From DATAPD01 sp036265385 (GTDB taxonomy: Bacteria > Acidobacteriota > Terriglobia > Terriglobales > Acidobacteriaceae), in contig DATAPD010000015.1 of assembly GCA_036265385.1 (NCBI GenBank), forward strand, positions 1-64,000: a DNA stretch of 64,000 nucleotides, given 5' to 3'. Positions 17,668 through 26,114 of the stretch are shown piece by piece. Within the stretch, counting starts at the first letter, position 1, and each line of letters opens with the position of its first letter. The notes beneath the pieces are model-generated. The model was given only the letters and a program-made list of their open reading frames with translations, had not been told where the DNA came from and did not search any database. Made by a program: the position numbers and the translations under genes.

Positions 17668-19311
17668 ATGAGAGTCGCTGTAATTCTCGCTCTATCTCTC
17701 GTCGCCTTCGCTCAGGAGAAACCACCCAATCCGAAGCTCTGCACCGTCTCCGGCACTGTGGTCAAGGAACCCGGTAGCCAGCCGCTTAAAAAAGCAATCC
17801 TCACGCTGATCACGGACAAGCAAGGGGAGGCGCGTACTTACACGATTCAGACAAATGCGGACGGACGCTTCGCAATCGAGAACGTTCAACCCGGAAGCTA
17901 TCAACTACTTATTGAAAAAACGGGTTTTGTCGTGATCAACAGCCGCAAGCACAAGCTGGAAACTCGCGCGTTGACTCTTGCTCCGGGGCAACATGTTGAC
18001 GATCTCCGACTGACGATGCTGATGACATCCACAATCTTCGGAAAGGTTGTCGACGAGGATGGCGACCCGCTCGCAAATGCGCAAGTCAGCGCATTCCGGA
18101 AACGCTACGGAAAATCTCAGTGGGAGCAATCGAGTTCCGAGCGCACCAATGACCTCGGCGAATACCGCCTCTCCGGTCTATTTCCTGGCCGGTATTATCT
18201 ATCCGCCACTCCCGCGCCGGATTACCGCTCATTCACACATGTCCAATCCACAGGAGCTGAAGAGAATGCCGATTCGGATCTCCGTCAAGTCACCACGTTT
18301 TACCCGAACACTCCCGATCGCAACCAAGCCTCGCCTATCGAACTTCGATCGGGCGATGAACTGCCCATAAACTTCACGATGGTGCCCAGCCATACCTACA
18401 CCGTGCGTGGTGTCATCCTTTCGCTCTCGCCAGGTAACAAAGCCGCAGTTGTGCTGAACGCACCCGAATTCGAGCTCGTGTTCAGTGCAGCGGAAGCCGA
18501 CAAGAATGGTCGATTTGAACTGAAGGGAGTCGCGCCGGGGTCTTACAATCTCACCGCTTTCACTACCGGTTCTGACGGTCCCCCAACGACGGCGCATCAG
18601 CACATCGATGTTGTTTCCGGTGACGTCAATGATGTCCGTCTGGCTCCCGCCAGACTCGGTAAGATTAGCGGACAGGTTTTAACTGACACTCACAAGAATC
18701 TTGCACAGTGCTTCGTCTGGCTTCGGCCTCTGGATAATGATGACCACCATCTCGATTACAAGCCGTTTGGCGAAGATTCCAATCCTGGCACCCGTGCTAA
18801 CCCTGATGGCACTTTCGAACTTAAAGAACTCCTTCCGGGGAAATACCTGGTTGAGGTAACGTTTGAAGCAGATTCCCGCGCTTACTACGTCCACAGCGTC
18901 CGCTTCAACGGCTCTCCTGCTGATGCCGGTTTCATAATCAACGGAGCCGATGGCTCTTTACTCGTCACCCTGAGTCCTGACTCGGCTGAACTCAAGGGCT
19001 CGGCCCTTGACGAACACGACAAGCCAATTGCCGACGCAACTGTGGTTCTCGTTCCGGATGACCCATTCCGTAAGGCAGTCTCCCGATACGGCAAAGCACG
19101 TACCGACCAGACCGGGAGATTCACCATTCGTCGTATCACTCCCGGTTCATACACGCTCTACGCATGGCAGGATCTCGATGGTGAGCCCTACCTCGACCCA
19201 GACTTTCTCAAAACACAGCAGGACCACGGCGTAAACGTCAAGGTCAACCCGGGTACCGCCAATGCGGCCGTCATCCTGCACGCGTTTCCCATCCCCGAAG
19301 ACGCCAACTAA
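17668..19311 (+). CDS. secreted carboxypeptidase-regulatory-like repeat protein
   Basis: From the ATG at 17668 the protein has a signal peptide (RVAVILALSLVAFAQ). A GTG nine codons upstream is possible but spoils the signal peptide. The 547 residues consist of repeated CarboxypepD_reg-like Ig folds. Characteristic repeats are VSGTVVKEPGSQPL, IFGKVVDEDGDPLANAQVSAF, ISGQVLTDTHKN and LKGSALDEHDKPIADATVVL, each followed by a GxFxxxxxxPGxYxL strand (for example GRFAIENVQPGSYQLLIE). No enzyme domain is present. Such proteins are very common in Acidobacteria; the role is probably surface or periplasmic binding. Confidence 0.85.
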   Translation: MRVAVILALSLVAFAQEKPPNPKLCTVSGTVVKEPGSQPLKKAILTLITDKQGEARTYTIQTNADGRFAIENVQPGSYQLLIEKTGFVVINSRKHKLETRALTLAPGQHVDDLRLTMLMTSTIFGKVVDEDGDPLANAQVSAFRKRYGKSQWEQSSSERTNDLGEYRLSGLFPGRYYLSATPAPDYRSFTHVQSTGAEENADSDLRQVTTFYPNTPDRNQASPIELRSGDELPINFTMVPSHTYTVRGVILSLSPGNKAAVVLNAPEFELVFSAAEADKNGRFELKGVAPGSYNLTAFTTGSDGPPTTAHQHIDVVSGDVNDVRLAPARLGKISGQVLTDTHKNLAQCFVWLRPLDNDDHHLDYKPFGEDSNPGTRANPDGTFELKELLPGKYLVEVTFEADSRAYYVHSVRFNGSPADAGFIINGADGSLLVTLSPDSAELKGSALDEHDKPIADATVVLVPDDPFRKAVSRYGKARTDQTGRFTIRRITPGSYTLYAWQDLDGEPYLDPDFLKTQQDHGVNVKVNPGTANAAVILHAFPIPEDAN

Positions 19312-19392
19312 CGCCCCTCTCTTATCCTGCGAAACCCATCATTTACAATGTAGATCGCACTTTTTGCCCGGAAGGATGAGTCCACTGTCTCT

Positions 19393-21015
19393 GTGTTGCT
19401 CCCCCATTTAGCTCTTTTCGCGAGTCTCATCGGTTCTCGGGGTTTCACTCAATACATCCGCCAGCATTTTCTCGATACCACGTTCAAGGGCCTTTACCAC
19501 GCGAATGCTTTCGACATGGGGTTGCTCATCCCCTACTTCATCGTGCTGTTTCTTCTCGCGTCTTATGGCGCACACCGCTACGTCCTCGTGTATCTCTATT
19601 ACAAGAACAAGAAGAACCGTACGACTGATCCCCCGTCATACTTCGAAGACCTTCCACGCATCACCGTGCAGCTTCCCATCTTCAACGAACAGTACGTGGT
19701 CGACCGCCTTCTTGATTCGATCTGCAAGCTGCAGTACCCGCGCGAAAAACTCGACATCCAGCTACTCGATGACTCGACCGACGAAACGGTTGAAGTAGCA
19801 AGCAATCTAGTCGAACGCTATGCTGCGCTCGGCCATCCTGTCACCTACCATCACCGCACGAATCGCGAAGGTTTTAAAGCTGGCGCGCTCGCCGAAGGCC
19901 TGAAAACCGCCAAGGGCGAGTTCATCGCCATCTTCGACGCGGACTTTGTTCCGCCTGAAGACTTCCTGCTCAAAGTCATTCATCACTTTACGAACCCGAA
20001 GGTTGGCATGGTCCAGACTCGCTGGACCCACATCAACCGCAATTATTCCTTCCTCACCGAAGTTGAAGCCATCATGCTCGACGGACACTTCGTTCTTGAG
20101 CACTCCGGTCGCGCTCGCAGCGATGTCTTCTTCAATTTCAATGGGACTGCTGGCATGTGGCGCCGCCAGGCCATCGACGACGCCGGTGGCTGGCAGCACG
20201 ATACGCTGACCGAAGACACGGACTTGTCATACCGAGCGCAACTCAAAGGTTGGAAATTTGTCTACCTGCAGGACGTCGAGTGCCCCGCGGAGCTTCCTGT
20301 TGAAATGACCGCTTTCAAAACTCAGCAAGCTCGCTGGGCTAAAGGATTGATCCAGACCAGCAAGAAAATTCTTCCAACGGTTCTGAAAAGCGACGTCCCT
20401 CGACACGTAAAGATCGAAGCCTGGTTTCACCTCACGTCGAACTTGAGCTATCCCTTGATGATCGTGCTTTCGGTGCTACTTCTGCCAGCGATGATCATTC
20501 GCTTTTACCAGGGATGGTTCCAGATGCTCTACATCGACCTTCCACTCTTCATGGCGTCAACGTTCTCGATCTCTAGCTTTTACCTGGTTTCACAGAAAGA
20601 ACTTTTTCCGCGCACCTGGCCGCGTGCACTCCTTTATCTTCCCTTTCTGATGGCACTCGGGATTGGTCTCACCATTACCAATACTCGTGCGGTGCTTGAG
20701 GCACTTCTCGGAAAACAGACCGCCTTTGCTCGCACTCCCAAATACCGCGTCGAATCAAAAAAAGATCGTGTGGGCGCCAAAAAATATCGCAAGCGCCTCG
20801 GATGGGTTCCTTGGGCAGAACTCCTTATCGGGACCTACTTCGCTTCGACCGTCTATTACGCAGTCGTAAACGAAAACTACATCACGGTTCCCTTTCTGCT
20901 GTTGTTCGTCATCGGATACTGGGTCACAAGTCTCATGTCCCTGTTGCAAGGTCGGTTTGCCGGAGTCTCCCTTGGAGCCGAATCGCACACCAAGCCTTTC
21001 CCGGTCGGCGTTTGA
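19393..21015 (+). CDS. processive family 2 glycosyltransferase, membrane-bound
   Basis: A cellulose-synthase-like (CslA/glucomannan-synthase-like) enzyme that polymerises sugars from nucleotide donors at the inner membrane. It has an N-terminal membrane segment (residues about 43-62), then the GT2 domain: LLDDSTDET, DAD (Asp182, Asp184) and the processive QxxRW motif (Gln311, Arg314, Trp315). Three to five C-terminal membrane helices follow. The start is a GTG; the GGAAGG upstream is too distant to confirm it, and a later ATG (19516) would still give a complete catalytic domain. No synthase partner genes are adjacent. Confidence 0.9.
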   Translation: MLLPHLALFASLIGSRGFTQYIRQHFLDTTFKGLYHANAFDMGLLIPYFIVLFLLASYGAHRYVLVYLYYKNKKNRTTDPPSYFEDLPRITVQLPIFNEQYVVDRLLDSICKLQYPREKLDIQLLDDSTDETVEVASNLVERYAALGHPVTYHHRTNREGFKAGALAEGLKTAKGEFIAIFDADFVPPEDFLLKVIHHFTNPKVGMVQTRWTHINRNYSFLTEVEAIMLDGHFVLEHSGRARSDVFFNFNGTAGMWRRQAIDDAGGWQHDTLTEDTDLSYRAQLKGWKFVYLQDVECPAELPVEMTAFKTQQARWAKGLIQTSKKILPTVLKSDVPRHVKIEAWFHLTSNLSYPLMIVLSVLLLPAMIIRFYQGWFQMLYIDLPLFMASTFSISSFYLVSQKELFPRTWPRALLYLPFLMALGIGLTITNTRAVLEALLGKQTAFARTPKYRVESKKDRVGAKKYRKRLGWVPWAELLIGTYFASTVYYAVVNENYITVPFLLLFVIGYWVTSLMSLLQGRFAGVSLGAESHTKPFPVGV

Positions 21016-21068
21016 TCACACAACTCAAGCACTAGGCCCAAACGCGAAAGCTTTTCACCGAAAAAACC

Positions 21069-21126
21069 TGGCCTCATCCCGAGGCACCCGCGTTTTCTCC
21101 AGCGGGCCGAGGGATCTCGCGCGAAG
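21069..21126. repeat. REP-like intergenic element, family A
   Basis: CTGGCCTCATCCCGAGG opening, a CCCGC-GTTTTCTCCA-GCGGG palindrome and a GAGGGATCTCGCGCGAAG tail, between the glycosyltransferase gene and the binding-protein gene. Confidence 0.75.
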
Positions 21127-21222
21127 TTCTCAATGCCTATCCCTTTGTTCGTCAGCAAACCACGGAGTACAATTCCCAACGCTTCAGCCGTCGGCTTCTT
21201 ACCACGCCTAAAGGAGGATCCG

Positions 21223-22215
21223 ATGCTCCGGAAAAACCTGTTCGCCGCTTTCGCAACTCTGATCGCGATCACGCCCATTCTTTCCTGCGGAACGGGTCAT
21301 GATGCGGAAGAGAAATACATCCTTATCTCCGCCAACTTGAAGATTCCCTACTGGCAGACCGCTGGAGCGGGTTTTTCTCAGGGTGCCTCACAGTTGAAGG
21401 TGCGCAACGAGTTCGTTGGCCCCGACGATTACGATCCAAAGGCCGAAGCCGAGGCATTGAACCGCGCCATCTCGCAAAAGCCCACCGGCATTCTCATCTC
21501 CGCTGCCGATCCGAATTTGCTGAAGGACGGCGTCGATCACGCTATGTCCGCAGGGATCCCCGTCATCACGATGGATTCCGATATCCGCGGCAGTAAGCGG
21601 CTTTTCTTCATTGGTACAAATAACTATCAGGCAGGAATGACCGGTGGCCAGCGGCTCGCCACCGAACTCAAAGGCAAGGGCAACGTGGTCGTCTTCACAA
21701 TCCCCGAGCAGACCAATATGGCCGAGCGCTTACGAGGCTATCGCGACGCCCTGGAGAGTCATCCTCAGATCAAGATTACCCAGGTGGTCGACATTAAAGG
21801 CGATTCCCGTGTTGCTTTCGATACCACCACGCAAATCATCGGGAAGCAGAAAGACAAGGTCGATGCCTTTGTTTGTCTGGAAGCCCTTGCTGGGAAAGAA
21901 GTCGCTACCGTTCTGAGTAGCAACAACGTCAAAGATAAAGTCGTAATCGCTATGGATACCGACCCCGACACGCTCGATTGGATTCGTAAAGGCGTGATCA
22001 ACGCAACCATCAGCCAGAAGCCGTACACCATGGCGCTAGTCGGCCTGCGGATGCTCGATTCGCTCTACCACCACAAGCTTTCGCCGCTCGATAAGAACTG
22101 GGCCGATGACAGCTTCGCGCCAATCCCGGCTTTCGTCGATACCGGCTCCGCGCTGATTGACAAAACAAACGTCGAGGATTTCGCCCAAGCCAGCAAATCA
22201 GCAACACAGAAGTAA
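21223..22215 (+). CDS. sugar-type ABC substrate-binding lipoprotein (orphan)
   Basis: A strong AAAGGAGGA site directly before the ATG at 21223 fixes the start; the frame is open 30 codons further up but that part is not protein-like. The signal peptide ends in a lipobox (ILSC). The rest is a periplasmic-binding-protein domain of the RbsB/LacI type: KIPYWQTAGAGFSQGA, then ILISAADPNLLKDGVDHA, GIPVITMDSD and VDAFVCLEALAGKEVA. The family binds pentoses, other sugars or autoinducer-2. No permease or ATPase gene is adjacent, so the transporter must be elsewhere or the protein has a sensing role. Confidence 0.88.
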   Translation: MLRKNLFAAFATLIAITPILSCGTGHDAEEKYILISANLKIPYWQTAGAGFSQGASQLKVRNEFVGPDDYDPKAEAEALNRAISQKPTGILISAADPNLLKDGVDHAMSAGIPVITMDSDIRGSKRLFFIGTNNYQAGMTGGQRLATELKGKGNVVVFTIPEQTNMAERLRGYRDALESHPQIKITQVVDIKGDSRVAFDTTTQIIGKQKDKVDAFVCLEALAGKEVATVLSSNNVKDKVVIAMDTDPDTLDWIRKGVINATISQKPYTMALVGLRMLDSLYHHKLSPLDKNWADDSFAPIPAFVDTGSALIDKTNVEDFAQASKSATQK

Positions 22216-22255
22216 AGGATTGATTCGGCATTGCGTTGATGAATTTAGAATTGTT

Positions 22256-22312
22256 ATTCCGAGCCGTTCATAGCCGCACGTGTGCGGCGAGAACGAGCGA
22301 GGAATCTGCAAA
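22256..22312. repeat. intergenic hairpin element related to family A
   Basis: TTATTCCGAGCC opening, a perfect 7-bp hairpin GCCGCAC/GTGCGGC at 22273-22288, and a GAGCGAGGAATCTGC tail. It has the same architecture as family A but the tail differs in sequence (GAGGAATCTGC against GAGGGATCTCG). It may belong to a sister family. Confidence 0.55.
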
Positions 22313-22372
22313 TTCGTTTTCCGCTCCCATTTGCGCTGTGGTCTCAAGGCCACAACCACTGAAAGGACGTGA

Positions 22373-23701
22373 ATGATCCGACGTCTTCTGGCTTTCTTCA
22401 TCCTGGTTTCTACTCTCTCGCCTCTCCACGCTCTCGACCGTCAGCCCAACGCTGACTATCACGCGCGTCGACAAGCGCTCGCAGCCAAAATGGGTCCTGG
22501 CATCCTGCTCTTGTTCGCGCCGATGGAAGCCGAGGGCCCAAACGATCTCTACGGCTTCCGCCAGAACGACGACTTCTTTTACCTGACCGGCTGGATTGAG
22601 CCCGGTGCCGCCATCCTCGTAACCGCCGCTACCGACTCACATCCTTACACCGAAATCCTTTTTCTCCCCGCTCACAATCGCGTGCAGGAACGTTGGACCG
22701 GCCCAAAGCTAGGAGCTGAAAATCCCGATGCCGGCAAAATCACCGGCTTCGATAAAGTCGATACTCTCGACCACCTTCGCGACGTAGTGGTGCCCTTGCT
22801 TCCTCTTCCGCGCTCCACATTTTATTCAGATCTACCGGCTTACGGGGACATTTCTGCCTCGACTGGCCCACTTGATTGGCTAAAACGAGCGAACGCGTTT
22901 GCGGGATATGTATCGTTTGAAGACGTGAAGCCAACGCTCGCGGCCTTGCGCACTTTCAAGGATGCCGGCGAAATCGAACGCCTTCGGAAGGCGTCTGATG
23001 CATCCGTGGCCGCCCACTTTGCCGCATTGAAAGCCATGAAGCCCGGCGTTACCGAGCGCGAGATCTCGGCGCTTCTTCAGTATGAGTGGGGCAAGCGCGG
23101 ATGCGAACGTCCCGCTTACGCTCCGATCGTCGGCTCTGGCTACAACTCGACGGTTCTGCATTACTCTGACGATTCTGCAACCATCAAAGATGGTGATCTC
23201 GTCGTTATCGACGCAGCTGGCGAGTACGCGATGTACGCTTCCGATATCACGCGCACCATGCCCGCAAATGGTAAATTCACCGCTCGTCAGCGGGAGATTT
23301 ACGATGTTGTGTACGGCGCGCATCAGGCAGCAATCGCGGCATTCAAGTCCGGCAAATCGAATCTCAAGCGCGAGGGTCCTGATTCTCTCTACAAAATCGC
23401 ATACGATTACATCAATACCCATGGCAAGGATAAGCATGGCCAGCCACTCGGCCAATACTTCATCCACGGTTTAAGCCACTACGTCGGACTCAACGTTCAC
23501 GACGACAATGATTACAGCCTTCCGCTTGGGCCTGGCTCTGTTTTTACGATTGAACCGGGTATTTACATTCCGGAAGAGAGTCTTGGCGTGCGCATCGAAG
23601 ATATTTTTTACGTCGATAAAGATGGCAAGCTGATTAACATGAGCGGCGCGCTTCCGCATAGCGCCGATGAAGTCGAACGCGCAATGGCCACTGGAAAGTG
23701 A
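22373..23701 (+). CDS. secreted Xaa-Pro aminopeptidase (M24B)
   Basis: Cleaves N-terminal residues ahead of proline. A signal peptide (RRLLAFFILVSTLSPLHA) implies export. The N-terminal aminopeptidase-P domain (YHARRQALAAKMGPGILLLF, DDFFYLTGW) precedes the pita-bread catalytic domain with all five metal ligands: Asp in VVIDAAGEY, Asp in SDITRTM, His in HGLSHYVGLNVHD, Glu in TIEPGIYIPEE and Glu in GVRIEDIFYV. The length is 442 residues. It stands alone on the plus strand. Confidence 0.93.
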   Translation: MIRRLLAFFILVSTLSPLHALDRQPNADYHARRQALAAKMGPGILLLFAPMEAEGPNDLYGFRQNDDFFYLTGWIEPGAAILVTAATDSHPYTEILFLPAHNRVQERWTGPKLGAENPDAGKITGFDKVDTLDHLRDVVVPLLPLPRSTFYSDLPAYGDISASTGPLDWLKRANAFAGYVSFEDVKPTLAALRTFKDAGEIERLRKASDASVAAHFAALKAMKPGVTEREISALLQYEWGKRGCERPAYAPIVGSGYNSTVLHYSDDSATIKDGDLVVIDAAGEYAMYASDITRTMPANGKFTARQREIYDVVYGAHQAAIAAFKSGKSNLKREGPDSLYKIAYDYINTHGKDKHGQPLGQYFIHGLSHYVGLNVHDDNDYSLPLGPGSVFTIEPGIYIPEESLGVRIEDIFYVDKDGKLINMSGALPHSADEVERAMATGK

Positions 23702-23755
23702 TCGAGGTCACATACGCAAAGGGGCTGGATGTCGCACAGTTTGAACCGCCGAACG

Positions 23756-23803
23756 ACTGGCTACTAGCTGCTGGTGACTAGCTACCAGCTGCTGTTCTTT
23801 CTG
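23756..23803. repeat. CTAG-rich intergenic element, family B
   Basis: The segment alternates GCTACTAGCTGCTGG and GACTAGCTACCAGCTGC. CTGGT and ACCAG can pair around GACTAGCT. It contains two CTAG tetranucleotides, normally rare in bacterial DNA. Confidence 0.6.
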
Positions 23804-23824
23804 CTATCCTAGCCAGTCGTGCGA

Positions 23825-23983
23825 ATGTCTTGGTGGTTTCTGATTTCGGGCATCAGCGCGTTCGCGGTGATCTGGGTGGTTGTCTCCCTCTACGTCCGAG
23901 TTCGAGCTCAGATGAAGCGTTCGCGACTCTCCGAACCTGTTGCTCCAGACCAGGAACGCACCGAAGCAGACCTGCATTCATAA
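23825..23983 (+). CDS. small single-pass membrane protein, 52 aa
   Basis: A short frame between the M24 peptidase and bioY encodes MSWWFLISGISAFAVIWVVV, one clear membrane helix, followed by a basic stretch (RVRAQMKRSR) and an acidic tail. It ends 15 bases before the bioY ATG, and the bioY ribosome-binding site lies just after its stop, which suggests cotranscription. An in-frame GTG two codons upstream is an alternative start. The family is unknown to me. Topology would be N-out/C-in by the positive-inside rule. Confidence 0.6.
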   Translation: MSWWFLISGISAFAVIWVVVSLYVRVRAQMKRSRLSEPVAPDQERTEADLHS

Positions 23984-23998
23984 TTACGGAGATTGATC

Positions 23999-24568
23999 AT
24001 GTCGAATCCAGCGGTCATTTCCATTCCCCAGACTCGCGCACAGCAATGGGTACGCCAGGGCGCAATCGTAATCAGTGCCAGCTTGTTCGTTGCACTTTGC
24101 GCCAAAGTCACTCTGCCGCTGCCCTTTACTCCCGTACCGTTGACCCTGCAGAACTTTGGCGTACTCGCGGTTGGTCTGACTCTCGGCTGGCGACGCGGGT
24201 TGGCAGCCTTGCTCATATATCTTGTTGAAGGCGCCATGGGCTTACCTGTTTTCAGTCCCGCTGGTCCCGGTGGCATCGCGCAAATTCTTGGACCGACCGG
24301 CGGTTTCCTTATGGCCTATCCTCTAGTCGCTGCGCTCGCTGGATGGCTGATGGATCGCGGCAACCAAACTTTCATGCGTGCTGCTGTTGCAAGCTTTTTC
24401 GCCGAGATCCTCCTGTTCGTCGGAGGGCTGAGTTGGCTTGCATTCTGGACGGGTTCCATCGCCCAAGCTGTGAGGTTTGGACTGTATTGGTTTGTCTTTG
24501 CAGAAGTTATCAAAATCCTTTTGGCCGCCTCGACCAGCCTCCGCGCTCGCCGGTGGTTAAGAGCATAG
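23999..24568 (+). CDS. bioY: biotin transporter BioY
   Basis: S-component of an ECF-type biotin importer, able to work alone in some bacteria. The ATG is preceded by ACGGAG at 8 bases. The protein has 189 residues and six hydrophobic segments. The family signature LPFTPVPLTLQNFGVLAVGL lies near residue 40, followed by YLVEGAMGLPVFSP and GPTGGFLMAYPLVAALAGWL. No ecfA or ecfT genes are adjacent. mqnD follows after 13 bases, so the two are likely cotranscribed. Confidence 0.95.
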   Translation: MSNPAVISIPQTRAQQWVRQGAIVISASLFVALCAKVTLPLPFTPVPLTLQNFGVLAVGLTLGWRRGLAALLIYLVEGAMGLPVFSPAGPGGIAQILGPTGGFLMAYPLVAALAGWLMDRGNQTFMRAAVASFFAEILLFVGGLSWLAFWTGSIAQAVRFGLYWFVFAEVIKILLAASTSLRARRWLRA

Positions 24569-24581
24569 GACTTCCCAAAAC

Positions 24582-25466
24582 ATGAGTGGATCATTCGCAG
24601 AAACTGAGAAATCCATCGCACGTCCTGGCAAAGACTTGCGCGAAATCACCGTCGCGCACAGTCCAGACTCGGATGACGCTTTCATGTTTTACGGTCTCGC
24701 GACCAACAAGGTCCGAGTGCCCGGCCTGCGCTTCACCCACACTCTCTGCGATATCGAAACGCTCAATCGGAAGGCAATGCAAGGCGTTTACGACCTCACC
24801 GCTATTTCATTTCATGCCTTTCCCTACATTCAGGATCATTACGCTTTGCTTTCGTCCGGAGGCAGCGTGGGCGAAGGCTATGGCCCCATGATCGTGGCAA
24901 CACGCCCTTTCACGCAGTCGGAAATCAAGAAAATCAAGATTGCTGTTCCGGGAACGTTGACCACAGCATTCCTCGCGTTGAAGCTGTTTGCTCCCGGCGT
25001 TGAAACCGAAGTCGTTCCCTTCGACCAGATCATTCCTTCAATTGTCGAGGGCAAGTACGAAGCGGGCGTCATTATCCACGAAGGTCAGCTCACTTACGCG
25101 AAGGCAGGCTTGCAGCGCATTGTCGATCTCGGAAAGTGGTGGCAGAAAGTCACGGGCCTTCCGCTTCCGCTAGGCGGAAACGCGATCAAGCGCGATCTCG
25201 GTCCGGCGTTGATCAAGGATGTGGCTCGCGCACTTCACGACAGCATTCAATATGCTATCGATCATCGCGAGGAAGCGCTCGCTTATGCCATGCAGTTTGC
25301 GCGCGATCTCGATACGCCACTCGCCGACAAATTCGTAGGCATGTATGTGAACGAGCGCACTCTCGACTACGGCCCGGACGGCAAAGAAGCCATTCGTCGA
25401 CTTCTCGACTTAGGCTATAAGGCGGGAATCATCCCACACGAACCACGCGTCGACTTTGCAGCTTGA
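24582..25466 (+). CDS. mqnD: 1,4-dihydroxy-6-naphthoate synthase MqnD
   Basis: Converts cyclic dehypoxanthine futalosine to 1,4-dihydroxy-6-naphthoate, a later step of the futalosine menaquinone pathway. It is a periplasmic-binding-like fold without signal peptide. Diagnostic blocks are ITVAHSPDSDDAFMFYGL, CDIETLNRKAMQGVYDLTA and GPMIVATRPF. The 294-residue length fits. It is separated from mqnA/mqnC by six genes of unrelated type and follows bioY closely. Confidence 0.95.
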   Translation: MSGSFAETEKSIARPGKDLREITVAHSPDSDDAFMFYGLATNKVRVPGLRFTHTLCDIETLNRKAMQGVYDLTAISFHAFPYIQDHYALLSSGGSVGEGYGPMIVATRPFTQSEIKKIKIAVPGTLTTAFLALKLFAPGVETEVVPFDQIIPSIVEGKYEAGVIIHEGQLTYAKAGLQRIVDLGKWWQKVTGLPLPLGGNAIKRDLGPALIKDVARALHDSIQYAIDHREEALAYAMQFARDLDTPLADKFVGMYVNERTLDYGPDGKEAIRRLLDLGYKAGIIPHEPRVDFAA

Positions 25467-25485
25467 ACTTTCGGTTCTTTTACCT

Positions 25486-25732
25486 GCGTCATCCCGAACG
25501 CGCCTCTCCCCTCTCTCTGCAAGTCAACTCTCATACCCGACGTCATCCCGAGCGCACGCGTTTTCTCCCGATTTACTTAACTCCGAGAGGTCACACGCGC
25601 TTTCTCCCGATTCACCATTAACCCCGACGTCAACCCGAACGCACGCGTTTTCTCCCGATTCGCACTTAACCCCGGCGTCATCCCGAATGCGCGCGCTTTC
25701 TCCAGCGCGCGGAGGGATCTTGCGCGCAGCTC
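25486..25732. repeat. tandem array of five family-A elements
   Basis: The opening [G/A]CGTCA[T/A]CCCGA recurs at about 25486, 25538, 25624 and 25672. A fifth, shortened copy (GAGGTCACACGCGC) lies at about 25585. Internal copies share ACGCGTTTTCTCCCGATT plus an ACTTAAC/CATTAAC linker and have lost the second palindrome arm. Only the last copy is complete, with CTCCAGCGCGCGGAGGGATC. Copy spacing is roughly 40-50 bases. No coding frame with protein-like character is present. Confidence 0.75.
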
Positions 25733-25920
25733 AAAATTGCACATGTTTGATTCAAAACGACTTGCAACCTCTTCTTATCACCCGTACCTGTGACGCCAGT
25801 CACAGTAATCTCGCACGCAGACCTTGTACTGTTTCAATATCCGATCGTTTGGGGTTTTCCCGACAATCAACGTTCCGCTGGTGCGGAGACCGGCATCGCT
25901 GACGAGCGAAGCGCGGCAAC

Positions 25921-25979
25921 AAGCTTTTTGACAACTGGCGTTCTGAGAGACTCCACTTGGCGTCTGGCTCAGAACGAAC
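25921..25979 (+). other. rRNA-leader-like stretch with strong inverted repeat
   Basis: GCTTTTTGACAACT (25923-25936) resembles an rrn boxA antiterminator. About 30 bases later CTGGCTCAGAACGAAC (25964-25979) matches the 5' end of many 16S rRNAs base for base. The downstream DNA does not continue as 16S. The same segment contains a perfect 9-bp inverted repeat, CGTTCTGAG (25939-25947) and CTCAGAACG (25968-25976). It could be a relic of an rrn leader or a structured element that matches by chance. The surrounding gene-free stretch 25733-26114 holds nothing else I can identify. Confidence 0.35.
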
Positions 25980-26084
25980 AGAGATCCCGTGCGAGACTAC
26001 ACAAGCACACGGACTCTCAGAAAACTAGTCCGGTGCGGCTGCAACGCCTCACCCTCGCGGGGTAAGCAGCAGGGCCGCTCGAGA

Positions 26085-26101
26085 GCCTGCTCCGCGCAGG
26101 C
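26085..26101. other. perfect 6-bp hairpin
   Basis: GCCTGC (26085-26090) pairs with GCAGGC (26096-26101) around TCCGC, just beyond the 3' end of the M49-like peptidase gene on the minus strand. No T-run follows on either strand, so it is not a classical intrinsic terminator, though it could stabilise the transcript end. Confidence 0.4.
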
Positions 26102-26114
26102 GCACTGGGCATAG

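Noticed and set aside
25486..25732. Possible CRISPR array
   Set aside because: The repeats are few, unequal in length and degenerate, spacers are not unique uniform segments, and no cas genes are nearby. It fits REP-like tandem elements better.
25790..26065. 91-codon plus-strand frame after the repeat array
   Set aside because: It has mixed composition, no ribosome-binding site and no domain, and overlaps the inverted-repeat/rRNA-like stretch.
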